Source of the DNA: Fusarium oxysporum f. sp. lycopersici 4287 | Taxonomy: Eukaryota; Ascomycota; Sordariomycetes; Hypocreales; Nectriaceae | Direction of reading: 5' to 3' | DNA length: 64,000 bases | NCBI RefSeq assembly: GCF_000149955.1 | Contig: NC_030991.1 | Coordinates: 3,071,537-3,135,536 of the forward strand | Translations under genes and position numbers: made by a program | Notes under the pieces: model-generated | What the model was told of the DNA's origin: nothing | The model's database searches: none | What the model saw: the letters and a program-made list of their open reading frames with translations, nothing else | Shown: one piece after another, positions 31,501 to 42,034 of the stretch | How positions within the stretch are numbered: the first letter of the stretch is position 1 | How the letters are laid out: each line of letters starts with the position of its first letter

Positions 31501-32960
31501 GACAGCATGGATGGCGATGATGAGATTGAGCCTCCAGGACTTGGTATTGTTTTGAAAGGTCTCGCGGCCGTAGGAGGGTCAAAGTTAATTCATGCTTATC
31601 CGGGATGAGCCCGGCGAAAGTAGGAGGTGGGTGGAGTTTCGCAATTCGCTCCACATCCTCACACATGTGCAGACAGACATTCAGGTCAATAGCATCCATG
31701 GCATCTTGCGGAACACATACAAGTCGCTCTTTTCAAAGAATTAAATCTCAGATATGGTGATTCTAACTGGCGGAGGGAAGGATCCACAGTGAGAATCCTC
31801 GAAGAAGACAGGTCTCTTGGACTGGACAGCATCAGACGGAGCCTCCCAAGGGCTGATCCCGACACTTGCCTCCTGGTGGGCGATGTCGAGCTTTGATATG
31901 TTCTGCTCTCCACTTTCAGAGCTTTTGGGGAATCTGATCTCTCGGTTATTTACTTTCTGCCGTTACCACTGCTAAAATTCCCGGAGCTTCTTCTTCCAGA
32001 TCCTGTCACTTTCCTTAAAGGCCGCTTCAGTGTCTATCAGCTCAGATACGATGCTTCTGGCAGCTGTTTCACACTGAGAACGGTCGTAGTTGAAAACAAG
32101 AGCTGGCAAGGCGTTCTGTTCGTGAAGCTCATATGCCAGAGTGAAGAGCCTGTCAATATTGTGAACAGGATTTGAGTAACTGCAACGTTGTATCTTGGCG
32201 GTACTGTCAGCTTGCACCGAAGGGTCAACACTCTGTTGCAAAGCGTAGAAGGGAGACTCTGGCTTCTCCATGGCCTCCTTTAACGTCTTCTTTAAATGCT
32301 TCTCCCACTCGACAATATGAGTCTTTTCGATGACCTCTGGCAATTGAAACCATCGTCGGCTTGTCCAATACAATGAACCTCATAGAATATGATTCTCTTG
32401 AAACGCCGTGACCATGCGGTTGAGCTGCTGGCGTTTGTCGAGGCTAGGAGCATAATCCGTAACATGTGAGGCGCTGTAACCAATATTTGGCACCGAGGAG
32501 GGTTGTTGATGCGGTAATCGCGCGTGTGTGAATCCCCCAAACGGACTTTCCCTCTTGCATCCTGAACCTTTAAAAGAATCGGGCCTCGATCTTCGTAGCG
32601 ATCTGATTCACAAGTACTTTTGTGGAAGCGACGTACACCAGGACTCCATCGTCGCTCTCCTCAAGTACCCTCTTCATGGCGTAGAAGGAGGTGAAGGTCT
32701 TTCCTGCAGACGTTGGAGCCACAATCAACAAGCATTCATCGGCATCCCGGTCCGGTGGAAGAATTCTATGCTAAAAACCCCAGTTTTTCGCCGATATCGT
32801 GGCACGGAGCTCTCTGCTGATGAGGCCATGCTGTATTTTAAGGTCAGAGACCACATAGGGCAGCAGAGTCTTGACTCGGGATATGGGAGGCAATGGACTC
32901 CTCGGTTCGCTAGGAGAGGTGCTGGCAACGCGGCTGATGGTGCGTCTTCGAATAGCATAT
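31500..32960 (-). pseudogene. DDX60/Ski2-like DEAD-box helicase relic
   Basis: Several minus-strand frames together trace a superfamily 2 RNA helicase of the DDX60-like type. Motif I is at about 32690-32730 ([20 protein letters not shown]), followed by [20 protein letters not shown] (motif Ia region). Near 32460-32500 comes LVTAPHMLRIMLLA, then RRFKRIIFYEVHCIGQA, where the DEVH box has its aspartate changed to tyrosine (GAT to TAT, 32382-32384). The segment normally following motif II is missing. The sequence resumes at YWTSRRWFQLPEVIEKTHIV and ALPALVFNYDRSQCE (31972-32373). More fragments run to about 31500 (KRPVFFEDSHC). Internal deletion, frameshifts and the dead motif II make it a pseudogene. 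Confidence 0.75.
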
Positions 32961-32989
32961 GTCCCTTAGATGCCGGCTCTGACGCCGTG

Positions 32990-33852
32990 CCATCATTTTT
33001 CCCTTAACTGACTGTATTCTTCACAGGAGACGCGCCCAACTCCGTTCGCGATCAGACGATGTGCCAAGATCCTCGGTTTATGACCTTCCAAAGCGCGTAC
33101 CTCAACGAGATTGCGAATTTTGACCTCCAGAATGCGTTCCTAGAAGAATAGAAGGAACGCCAGCTGTTTCGGCTGTTCGCACATGCCAGCCTCACGCGCG
33201 ATCCTCGAGCTACGGCAGACATGGTGCCTGACTCAGTCTGGGCCAACCTGGCACCATATCCGGAAATCGTCGAGCTTCGAGAACAACGCGCACAATTGAA
33301 GCGGAGCAAGTACCGCATCGAGGGTCATGAGGACGAGGAAGAGATCCGACAGCTCACCAACATAATCCGAACGAAGAGGGCGTACCGCGAAAAGCAGGTC
33401 GCCAAAGAATGCCGCGAGGATTACTTCTAGCACCGTCCCACTTGAGACATTGAGTAGCAGGCACGCGAGACGGTCAAGCGTCATCGCGTCCAGCAAAACG
33501 TCAGGACTGAGGCTTAACCTCACATCAAAGCGGACAGTGAGCCTGAGCATAACCTCAACCAATTTCTTCTCCTCATGCAACCCGGAAAACGCCCGGACTG
33601 TATCGGCGACGCGCAGCTCTCCCTCGAAAAGCGTGCTTTTTCGTACTGCCGTCCGACCGTTTGGAACGGCCATTTTGATGACCAGCACTTGATCGACCGC
33701 GAGAGAGCACTGCAATGTGGTGACAAGATAGTGTGTACACACCCTGCTTGTCGCAGCCAAAACCAAGGACAAAATCTCGGATTCCATTATATGGACCAGT
33801 TTAGGACCCATGTGCAGATAATTCATCGGGTGACGCTGCGATCATCGTGCTA
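32990..33852 (+). pseudogene. DUF3435 tyrosine-recombinase 3' exon relic
   Basis: Begins with an intron acceptor (CTGACTG..TTCACAG, to about 33026), followed by SVRDQTMCQDPRFMTFQSAY, DLQNAFLEE-stop-KERQLFRLFAH, MVPDSVWANLAPYPEIVELR and EDEEEIRQLTNIIRTKRAYR, then stop at 33428-33430. After a gap in another frame come FSYCRPTVWNGHFDDQHLID and a C2H2-like segment CTHPACRSQNQ..FHYMDQFRTHVQIIH, to 33852. These are the C-terminal features I know from fungal DUF3435 proteins, the tyrosine recombinases that include Starship captains and Crypton-like elements. The catalytic N-terminal exons are absent. Stops at about 33149, 33428 and 33513 mark a pseudogene. It abuts the helicase relic, which is on the opposite strand. 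Confidence 0.75.
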
Positions 33853-34132
33853 AGTGGAGCAAAAGCGATTGCGCAAGCTGAGGCGTCGAAAGATAGTTGA
33901 AGGATAAGCATGACAAGTTTGGAGCAATAGATAAAAAATAGAATGTTGGGGTAGCTCAATTCAATCTGGCTGAACTAATATGGCTCGATCGACTACCGCA
34001 TACAATTCTTGCGCAAGGCCCAAACCTGCTTGTTGACATAATCCAGTACAGCATCATTTTGTCTCGAGTATTCCGGATGATCAATATTGCATAAACCTAG
34101 ATGATAGACAGAATCGTACTGGCTCCCTTTAA

Positions 34133-34945
34133 CTAGGTTGCACTGGTTTCTTCGTTGTTGCGCGATATCATGTTGCGTACGATGATGCGGCCCTCTGCTC
34201 GATCTTTCTCTTTAAAGATGCTCAAACCATGAGCCTGGAGGAACTTGAACTCGTCCCCATAGTGCTTCTTCACCCATGCATTCTCATTCGCTCTCAGAGG
34301 CCCCTCGTCTATGTCTTTATCCAGTAACAGAAGTTGAGCGTTATCATGCTTCTTTCTTTCGCTGTCCGGCCATTCCACCCGAAGTAGGTATTTCGTGAAT
34401 GGATCAAAAGGTGGAGGTCCAACCTTGGGGCCGACCGGAGGTCCGCTGAGACGAACTTGGAAAAACCGGGCGGCTTGGGGCGCCGGCATAAAATAGGCTA
34501 TGCGGCGGCTATCAGAGAGTCTGTGGATGGAACCCGAGGAGGTTCCAGAAACCAAAGTGACGACATGGTAGTCATCTAGAACGGGCGACCCGATGATGTT
34601 GCAGATGATGCTAGGGGCGTGCAGTACGTTCCTCAAACGGAGGGTGCCATGGGAGCGTGGACCATTTCGGTTTGGGGATGCCTTCGTGGGAAGGTCGACC
34701 GTACCTATGCCGATAACTTCAATCAGAGTTCCAGTCATGCTGTTAATAGCAGAGTTGAGGGAAACGTAATCGTCACCGAACCAAGAACGGTCTTTAGCAA
34801 CGCTGGTCTTGTTAGAAGGTCGATCTTGCATCGCCAGTCACGGAGCCAGCCGGAAAGGAAATACGCACTGAACGTTGGAATTGTTGGACCAAACCCAAGT
34901 GGGGCAAGGCAGGTTAGCCTGAGGTGTCCTCTGCAACGATGCCAT
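34133..34945 (-). CDS. Stand-alone Copia-type beta-barrel (TNT1-94-like) domain protein
   Basis: Two exons, 34945-34869 and 34802-34133. The 66-nt intron ends ACCAG, and the join gives 248 residues. The splice forms WVWSNNSNVHVAKDRSWF, which lines up with the protease start of Copia Pol (WLFDTGSSVHICNDQSLF in the element at 25820). The catalytic DTG/DSG is NSN here, so it cannot be an active aspartic protease. The frame continues with NSAINSMTGTLIEVIGIGTV, TLRLRNVLHAPSIICNIIGS and a C-terminal part outside retrotransposons (EWPDSERKKHDNAQLLLLDK, HYGDEFKFLQAHGLSIFKEK). No gag, integrase or RT is nearby. I know this as a fungus-expanded single-gene family derived from the Pol beta-barrel region. 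The role is unknown. Open frame and clean splice suggest a functional or recent gene. Confidence 0.75.
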
Positions 34946-36260
34946 CGTGAGGATCAAATTTCTCAGATAGTGTGCAATATGAGACTTGGTGCTGTACCAC
35001 GAGCGCTTTAAAAGCACCCTGGCTTACCAGTCAGGAAAAGAAGCAACAAATGAGTCTACTCAGGTCGTAGTTTACAAATCACCATTGTCAGTATGGTAGA
35101 ATTAGTAATTCGTAGATATATCTTACCTTTACCTTCAAGGGATTCTACCTAGGGAGGACTTCTTGTTGACTTGTTGAAACCAATTCCCATTGGTTGGCTT
35201 TAGCTCAGCTCAAAGCCAGCCCCCGTCATTTCAAGCCAATCAAAAACCCGGCTGGAAGTGCGTTGTTGCGAGCGTCGCCAGCATGCGATAATGTCGTCCC
35301 CAGCAGGCTTAGGCATGTCATAGCATACCAGTATCATCGCGTAGAAGCAAGACATCAGTGTCCTGTGCATGCAAGCCTTGCAAAAGGATGTACCCTCTGA
35401 CGGTTGTCAAGTACCCCATCTATAGGCGAGAGGGTTTATCTGGAGGTGACGTTAGCGGCCGGGACGTGCTTCTGCGCTACAAGGGCTGTCAATGACCAGG
35501 GCGCACAGAACACAGCCCTAAGGCAATAGATAGGCTCTGTGGTGGAGATGCGACCCTGAAGTCCCCCAAAGATGATAGATGGATTTAAAATGCGGTCGCT
35601 ACCTATTAGTCAAAAAGGGCAGGCGACCCTTGGTCGTGCCCCGCGTGGCAATAAATCTATCTACACGATCATGACGAGTTGTAGGAGTGGGTGAGAGGGC
35701 CCTGACTTTGCTGATGTTTAGTTGTGTTTGCTAATGCTGGATTAACACCTGGATGTCCCTGTCGCCCTCGAGCCTTTGTTCGGCATGACGATACGGAACT
35801 TTACTCACAAGTGAAGGCTCCAAGTAATGGCACTCAATGGATATGGGGCAGCCAGGCAGACCTCATGCGCCCTACACAGGCCGCTCTGTCACAGCCTGGG
35901 ATGGTATGTACAACGCCATGGAGGACAGTCAAGGCCCAGAAGCTCCACGACCCTGTGGCACCAATGATCCGCAGCATGACTATGGCCATAACAGTATCCA
36001 TACGAATAATTATGAGCAAGCACTAAATAACGAGCTCTCCGACTCATCCACCGATAGTGATCGAGAACTCTGTGTTGGCAAATGCCAGTCCGATTATTGC
36101 CCACGATGATACAGCCCTTGGCACAATTGACAGCTGTAGCCGACGAGGGTTGCTAAAGTTTCTAGGACAGTCACAAAAACTGGAGTTCAGGTGTAGAAAT
36201 GATGGTCACAGAGATGTTGGGCTTCTCCATAAGAGCCCGTCGTCGATAGAACGTTTAAAA
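34946..36260. other. No recognisable gene
   Basis: Upstream flank of the beta-barrel gene and further non-coding-looking sequence. Overlapping frames around 35724-36109 on both strands share no motif with known families. Confidence 0.4.
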
Positions 36261-36292
36261 TTTGTTTGTTTGTTTGTTTGTTTGTTTGTTTG
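36261..36292. repeat. (TTTG)8 microsatellite
   Basis: Eight perfect tandem TTTG units, 32 bp. Confidence 0.97.
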
Positions 36293-38667
36293 TATATTTT
36301 TCGTCTGGGTGGCTGTAACGAAGCCAGATCTCCTACTGGAGCAAAAGACGTGCTGAGCTAGCTAGGTACAGGGAAACCCCGCTTCCTTCACCATCCAGCA
36401 TACCAATGGCACAAAAGGTGCTGTATTTCTCAAGCCCGTCACCCGTCAGCGGGTTCGGGGGCAATCTATTGTCGAACTTTTTCCACCGACCAGAATTCTC
36501 TCGCGCATCACTACATCTGCCGACGACCCCTGGCCGAAGCGATCGGAAATCGCATGGCCTATGAGGCCGCTGAGAAGTGAGGGCTCCCTTCGGAATTCCT
36601 CACGCTGTATGAGCGTATTTGCATGTGTGAGGATTTGGATCCACTGCACACGGTAGAGCCGCTAGCGCAAGAACATCTACCGATGCCATGGGCATCGTCC
36701 TCCGATATCTAAGGCGTTCTGGTTCTGAGGTGCCGCCATTAGATCCGACAAAGGTGTTGTCAGAGAAGGCGAACTCTCCAAAATTCCTTCTCTGAAAACT
36801 GCTGTTAGGGAGCCGATAGCATCCCCGCAGTTTTGTGTGGTCGCGTGGCCTGCAGAAAATCCCGCTCCTAACACGGCACTAACAGTGCGTGCCAAGAAAG
36901 AATTTTTACAGGGGAGAGTTGGGGAACGTTTAAAATCACCATGGTGGTGTTGCGCTGCAGGGTAGGTCACCTAACTCTCGGCCGTACTGGGTAGTTGTGG
37001 TTTGTCGCTTTGCCAGCATGGAACTCTGGTCAATCAAAACTTATCCCCTGGCCAATTTTCTTTGGTTATCCGGATACCAACTCAGTCCCGTCCTGCAGAA
37101 ACTGGATGACCTTGGATGGATGAGGGCAGCCGCGTTGCTTCACGATACAATCCGATTCATCGAACCAACCACCGCTGCGAGTGCCTCCAATATGGTGTTG
37201 TCCTGGCAGGTACCGTACTTTAGAGCGATACGCTAGCTTCCTCCTTACGATCCACGAACCTGCTCAAGTTGATCAACGCGACCTGCTCTGACGCGTCCCT
37301 CGCTCGGCCGCATCGCGGCATTACCTCCTACCAAGATGATATTATGAAAGGTGCACCCGAACCTCTGTTCGCTTCTCTCTACTTCTTACTGACTATCTTT
37401 ACACAGGCCGGCCTGTTTTCCGATCCCGCTCGTAGCTCTTCTAGTCAACTGTTGTTGTGTCGTACTGTCCAAGACTGCCTCAAATCTAGCCCGATGATCG
37501 AGATGCCTTCTGGCCAGCGACCCCACGGCGATGTCGTTGCCGTATGGAAGGTACCTTAGGGTGACGATTCGCATCCCTTCCTCGCCCATCCGCGATCATA
37601 CTCACCAGCGATCGATACCCTGTCCGCGACCGATTCACCGACCTTCACCCCGATCTTCACCGCGCGATTTGTGAAGCAACAAGTTCTGGTTCATATAATT
37701 GGATGTTGATTGCAAGCCCAAGGTTAGATAACCTACAAGGATGGCAGTTCCTACTCGTCCATCAATCCTCCAGCGCTGCCAGTATTTTGGCTTCATTCAG
37801 TTGTAGCGATATGGCGCTTTTCCGAGCCCTTGGTTTGCTCGATACTGCCCAGTCTCATCACGGATGCCCTCGACAAAGTTCTTCACGTCATGTGCTGTCA
37901 CAAACTGGCTCGTCCGGAATCTGCAGCCGCCCTTGTTTTCTGGGACAGGTTCTGGGGACTCACTTACGAGGGTAGGCCTAACATTCTGTCCCTCCATTTC
38001 GACTGTACTGACCGATCCCTAGAAAAATTACGGTATCTCTTCCTCTATCTAACTACGCCTATAGTCCTTCTCACCAGCTCCATTACCTGCTACCTGACCA
38101 AAAGCTCCGACGGATATCCTGGCAGCCGAGGTGCCTTCTTGCCGGCTATTCCAGGACGTGACATCATTTCTGTTCTGAGATCACACGACACATGAACCTT
38201 GACCAGACTTCCACATACGGTCAGCTTGATCGTCAGTTACCCTCGGTCCTTCGACAACTAGCCATCCAACTGAGTTGTGGTTCGATGCCAACTTGCCACT
38301 CGATTCCGCCTGGCCGAACGTGCATCCATACACCTGTACGTGTGTATCCGTACGCAAGGTGACCGGAATGTGCCCCAGCTTTCGTCCTCAACCCATTCCA
38401 CTGCCAGCGTCGCCATTTTCCGCAACGAGAGCCAGCAAAGGCAACCGCAATCTACTGGTCAGGATTGACGCCCTGTAAAGGATCTTGCTCCATCATTTGT
38501 CTTGCTCTCATGCACAAGCGGGCGAGCCCGTCAGCGTCTCCTCAAAAGCGCGTGTTATCGCGACCAGAACAATTCGCGATTGAAAAATCCATGGTGCACG
38601 CCATGCCAGGTTAGGGAGGGGAATTTCACGCCTCACCAGGCACGACACCGAGCCATTACCGCGATTC
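36293..38667. other. No recognisable gene; probably decayed
   Basis: About 2.4 kb with many short frames on both strands, none longer than about 120 residues or with a motif I know. The last 400 bases may contain scrambled upstream parts of the P450 relic, but I cannot trace them. Confidence 0.35.
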
Positions 38668-39314
38668 ATGATCCTAGAAGTAGTGACCGGATCTTTCGCG
38701 CGGATACGAGCCGAAGCTGAGAATGCAGCTGTTGTGGAGGAGAAAAATGGCAAGAGGAGTGCGACGTTTAATATTGCGGAATTTGAGGAGAGTATGCCTC
38801 TGCTGGTGGGCTGTTATCGCGAGACGTTGCGTCTTGTGAACCAGACTCTTAGCACGCGACGCATCCTCCAAGACACAAGCGTCACAACACCCGAAGGAGC
38901 AACATATATTCTCAAAAAAGACACAGACTTGCAACTCCCGGCTGGCGTAGCACACTACGAGGACAGTGTCTGGGGCGCAGATGTCAACGTCTTCAATCCA
39001 GAGCGCTTCCTCCCATCATCCAAGGGAAGCACAGAGGATGAGCGCAAGCGAAAAGCAGCGTACATACCCTTCGGAGGCGGTCGCCATCTGTGTCCAGGCC
39101 GCAACCTCGCTTAGCAGAGATAATCGGCTTCGCGTCTGCTCTACTACTGGGTTTTGAGATTGAAGCTGTGGGGATGGGCTTTGGCAATGTCAAGATGCTG
39201 GGACCGCAGCTTGCAGGCGGGACGGTAAGGCCTGAGAGGTATGGCGCTGGGTTGGGGGCTGAGATAGCGATGAGGCAGGGATGGGAGGATGTGGAGTGGA
39301 GGTTTGAGTGTTGA
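38668..39314 (+). pseudogene. Cytochrome P450 C-terminal relic
   Basis: Starts near the end of the I-helix region (FARIRAEAENA). Then come the K-helix ExxR motif (GCYRETLRLVNQ), the PERF region (VFNPERFLPSS) and the heme loop FGGGRHLCPGRNLA with its cysteine ligand, near 39065-39110. TAG follows at once. The next frame continues LAEIIGFASALLLGFEIEAVG to a stop at 39312-39314, so one base has been lost at about 39112. The N-terminal 300 or so residues, including the oxygen-binding I-helix core, are not found upstream. A truncated, frameshifted copy of a heme mono-oxygenase. I cannot say which CYP family. Confidence 0.85.
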
Positions 39315-40586
39315 TATTTTGGGGAAGATATTGATGTATCATTTCATCAATCGTGTTTGCTATGCTAATACAGTGATTGACCCCAAATACGATGGTACAG
39401 ACGTAGAAAAGCCCCTGTTGTTTTGTGATTTTTGTCGAAATGCATGTAGAATAAAGCAGATAAATCCCAATTATCTGATTGGCCATGTCATGAAAGACCC
39501 CAACTCCGTCACGTGTGTTCCATACCGTTAATCCAAACCCATTCAATCACAGGAGACGCAACCCGCAAGCGGATTGTCCAGAAAAAGCCTTGAGGAACGA
39601 ATTTGAAGATAAAAATTGGGCAGGGGATATAATTCTCAGCGGATGACTAGACCCACAAACTCTAAATCGACCCTACACAAAGCGGGATTCTTAAAGCGGG
39701 ACCCTTAGAAAGATGAATCCCTCAAAAGCTCACGATGAGAAGATTTACGTTCGGTTCATTTGACGACAGCCAGACTTTCAGAATCTACAAACTATCACTC
39801 ATTGTAAACATAGCGGCATGCCCAGTTCGGCTCCAGTTCTTTTGCGACAAGGCAGCCGAGGGGCTGAGTTTCAACAATCCAGTGCTAGAGAGCCTGATCA
39901 CCGCGTATCCGAAGGTCGTCAAGAATCTCCCTTCGCCGACCGTTATCGGCGTGCAATGTTGCCCTTCATGTAAGAGCACGAGGCCAGTTGTCCCGCAGTG
40001 TCCAATCTTTTGGGTCAGTTGCGGATCGACTATCACAACCGTTCTGCAAACACCAAAGTCCCATCTTCACAAAACGAGATCCTCATGCGGAGGCTATCGG
40101 TAATGGCGTGTATGAGAGGGTCAAACGCGAAACCCAGTCGCGGCAAGTCATCCGAGAAGAGAGGCTGGATGCTGGGGCAGTGTACGAGGCGGAAGTTGGA
40201 GGCATATATTGAGCGGTACGTGGAACGACTGCACAGATCGAATCGTTCAGTAGACGCAAAGCAGTGGGATGTTGTGAAAAAGGTGACAACAGAGCGAACT
40301 GGAAGAGACGCAGGAGAGTGTGTATAGAAAAAGAGGCCAGAATGGCAGGGAAAGGGTCAAACTGCATAGTTGGGTTACGTCTTTGAAACGGAGGAAACAC
40401 TTGAGGACTTGAGCACGAATGCAACTTTTTATTCTTTATGGGGATACTTCTTTGGGGGATGGCGATTGCGATGTGGCCTAGTCCCGCCGTCTGGGCCTGG
40501 GAAAGGATGCAAAGTGATGCTAGACTCGCCGGCGTCGGCCATGGCCGACGGAGATGGGGAATTAGAGGGGGAATTGGCCGGAGGAT
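39315..40586. other. No recognisable gene; one low-confidence ORF pair
   Basis: Frames 39735-40103 and 39998-40327 (+) overlap. Both look protein-like (KAAEGLSFNNPVLESLI; SNLLGQLRIDYHNRS), so a small decayed gene with an intron or frameshift is possible, but I recognise no family. The left boundary of the Helitron may lie in the last 200 bases. Confidence 0.35.
40533..40550. repeat. Perfect 18-bp GC-rich palindrome
   Basis: CGTCGGCCATGGCCGACG equals its own reverse complement. It lies 37 bp past the stop codon of the Helitron accessory gene and could be a terminator hairpin or part of the element's end. No function can be assigned from sequence alone. Confidence 0.6.
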
Positions 40587-41547
40587 CTAGGCTATCTTCT
40601 GCAATCGATACATGAGAATGGCCTTCTGTAGGCTGCGGAAGCTGTTTCTTATATGAAGATCCCGCAGGCTGGCGCTGTCAGAGCCTCGTCGCCTCTTAGA
40701 AGGGGTGAACGGAGTGGCACGACCCTCCCAGCGGGCGGAGCGCTTCGAAGTCGGAGTAGAAGATGGCGTCGGCGTGGCCGTGGGGACGGCAGCCGGTCTC
40801 GGTAGGTAGGCCAAGTCGAGGACACGGAGGGCCAGCTGATTGGTTTCGGTGGTGCGGCCAGTGACTTTGGCAGTGATACTGAGAAAAGCTCCCGACTGAG
40901 GGATCTTGACTTTTTGCCAACGCTTGGTGGTTTCCAGGAAACAGGTGACGGAGAACGCGATTGGAGCTGCTTTTAAGGTGTCGTAGACGGATGTTTCGAC
41001 GGCGAAGCAGCGGTCCTCTGAAAAGTCAAGAGTCTTGTCGCTGCGAGATGGCACGAAGCCGATAATGGTCATCATCGGACACCACTGTTCTGGCAAGTGG
41101 CGTCGATACTTGTCAAAGTCAGACACGTCTCCCGGGTGACTAGGGAGAGTTAGTTGGAGCTAGATCGGGTACAGGACAAGACGGGACGTGCCTCATCAAG
41201 CTTAAGGCTTGGACACTGATCTCCAAGGCCCCGTCGGCAGACAGGGCAGTAGAGAAGCGACCGTCGGCGTAGAAGAAGGTGTTTGCCACATAGAGGTCCC
41301 TTTCTTCTCGTGTGAGATAAGCATGGATGCGGGTATGAATAGGCTCGACGTTGACATTAGGACTATAGAAGCTACTCTCGTCAAAGATGTTGACGTCGGT
41401 CTGTATTTCGACGTAGTTGGGTGCATTTTCACGACTCGGGTCCTCTGTGACGGTGTCGACGAAGTCGCGCAGGTGGATGGTACTCGAAAAGGTCGATTGT
41501 AGAGACATGCTGAACAGAAGTTGAGGGAATGATTGGAAACGTGCCAC
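40587..41547 (-). CDS. Helitron accessory protein, possibly OB-fold ssDNA-binding
   Basis: Two exons, 41547-41192 and 41139-40587. The only in-frame join I find uses a GC-AG intron (AG/GCACGT..CCTAG, 52 nt), giving 302 residues. An inner start at MSLQSTF is equally likely. It begins with an acidic beta-rich part (NYVEIQTDVNIFDESSFYSP) and continues PMMTIIGFVPSRSDKTLDFS and GAFLSITAKVTGRTTETNQL plus ALRVLDLAYL. It ends in a basic Ser/Pro tail with KRRRGSDS, a likely nuclear signal. Plant Helitrons often carry RPA-like OB-fold genes, and divergent transcription beside Rep suggests a similar helper here. That role is inference, as I cannot confirm the fold. The frame is open. Confidence 0.6.
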
Positions 41548-42034
41548 ATCTCGCGCGAAGGTGCGGGACGGCTTGCTATAAAGGGAGGGGTTCCAACATG
41601 TTTGGTGAAGGAACTTTGACTGGGTATTCAGAGCATGTGACGAATGTCACGTCAGGGGATTGAACGTGAACCTTGTTCTCATTGCCAAGCAGATGATTGG
41701 TGAGTGCGACACAGGGTCGACGGGGAAAGCGTTAGACGAGGTTACTGCCGTTTCAAAGCAAGAGGGTGCTGTGTTTGCAGGCTGAGGTGGGGAATACTCC
41801 CAAAGCGTTATCGAGCAAGGATTCAGGGGTTATTTGAGTTTAAGCCTGAAGGAGCGTGTCCTCCCGTAGCCCGGGCTGAGGAGAAAAACGGATAGTTCGG
41901 GTGTCCGGGATGGAGCAATGAACTGAGGTAAATGTGCAGGCATTAGCACCAGACCCTTGGGGGCCAAGTGGCCTGCCATCCTTTGCATCACGATAGAACT
42001 ATGAGGATAGGAAAGCGAGCAAACGTAGGCCATC
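41548..42034. promoter_or_regulatory. Bidirectional promoter region of the Helitron genes
   Basis: 487 bp between two divergent start codons inside the element. A shared promoter is the simplest reading. A TATA-like CTATAAAGG lies at about 41576-41584, about 30 bp from the accessory start. No specific factor site is claimed. Confidence 0.4.

Noticed and set aside
32528..33007. 159-residue + strand ORF
   Set aside because: It is the complementary-strand shadow of the helicase relic, whose motif I lies on the minus strand in the same bases.
31500..33852. A complete Starship element
   Set aside because: Only the 3' exon of a DUF3435 gene is present and it is broken. No element ends or target duplication were found, so only a relic is claimed.
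34133..34945. Remnant of Copia-1 or Copia-2
   Set aside because: The sequence is distinct from both, spliced, intact and has a C-terminal extension absent from the elements.
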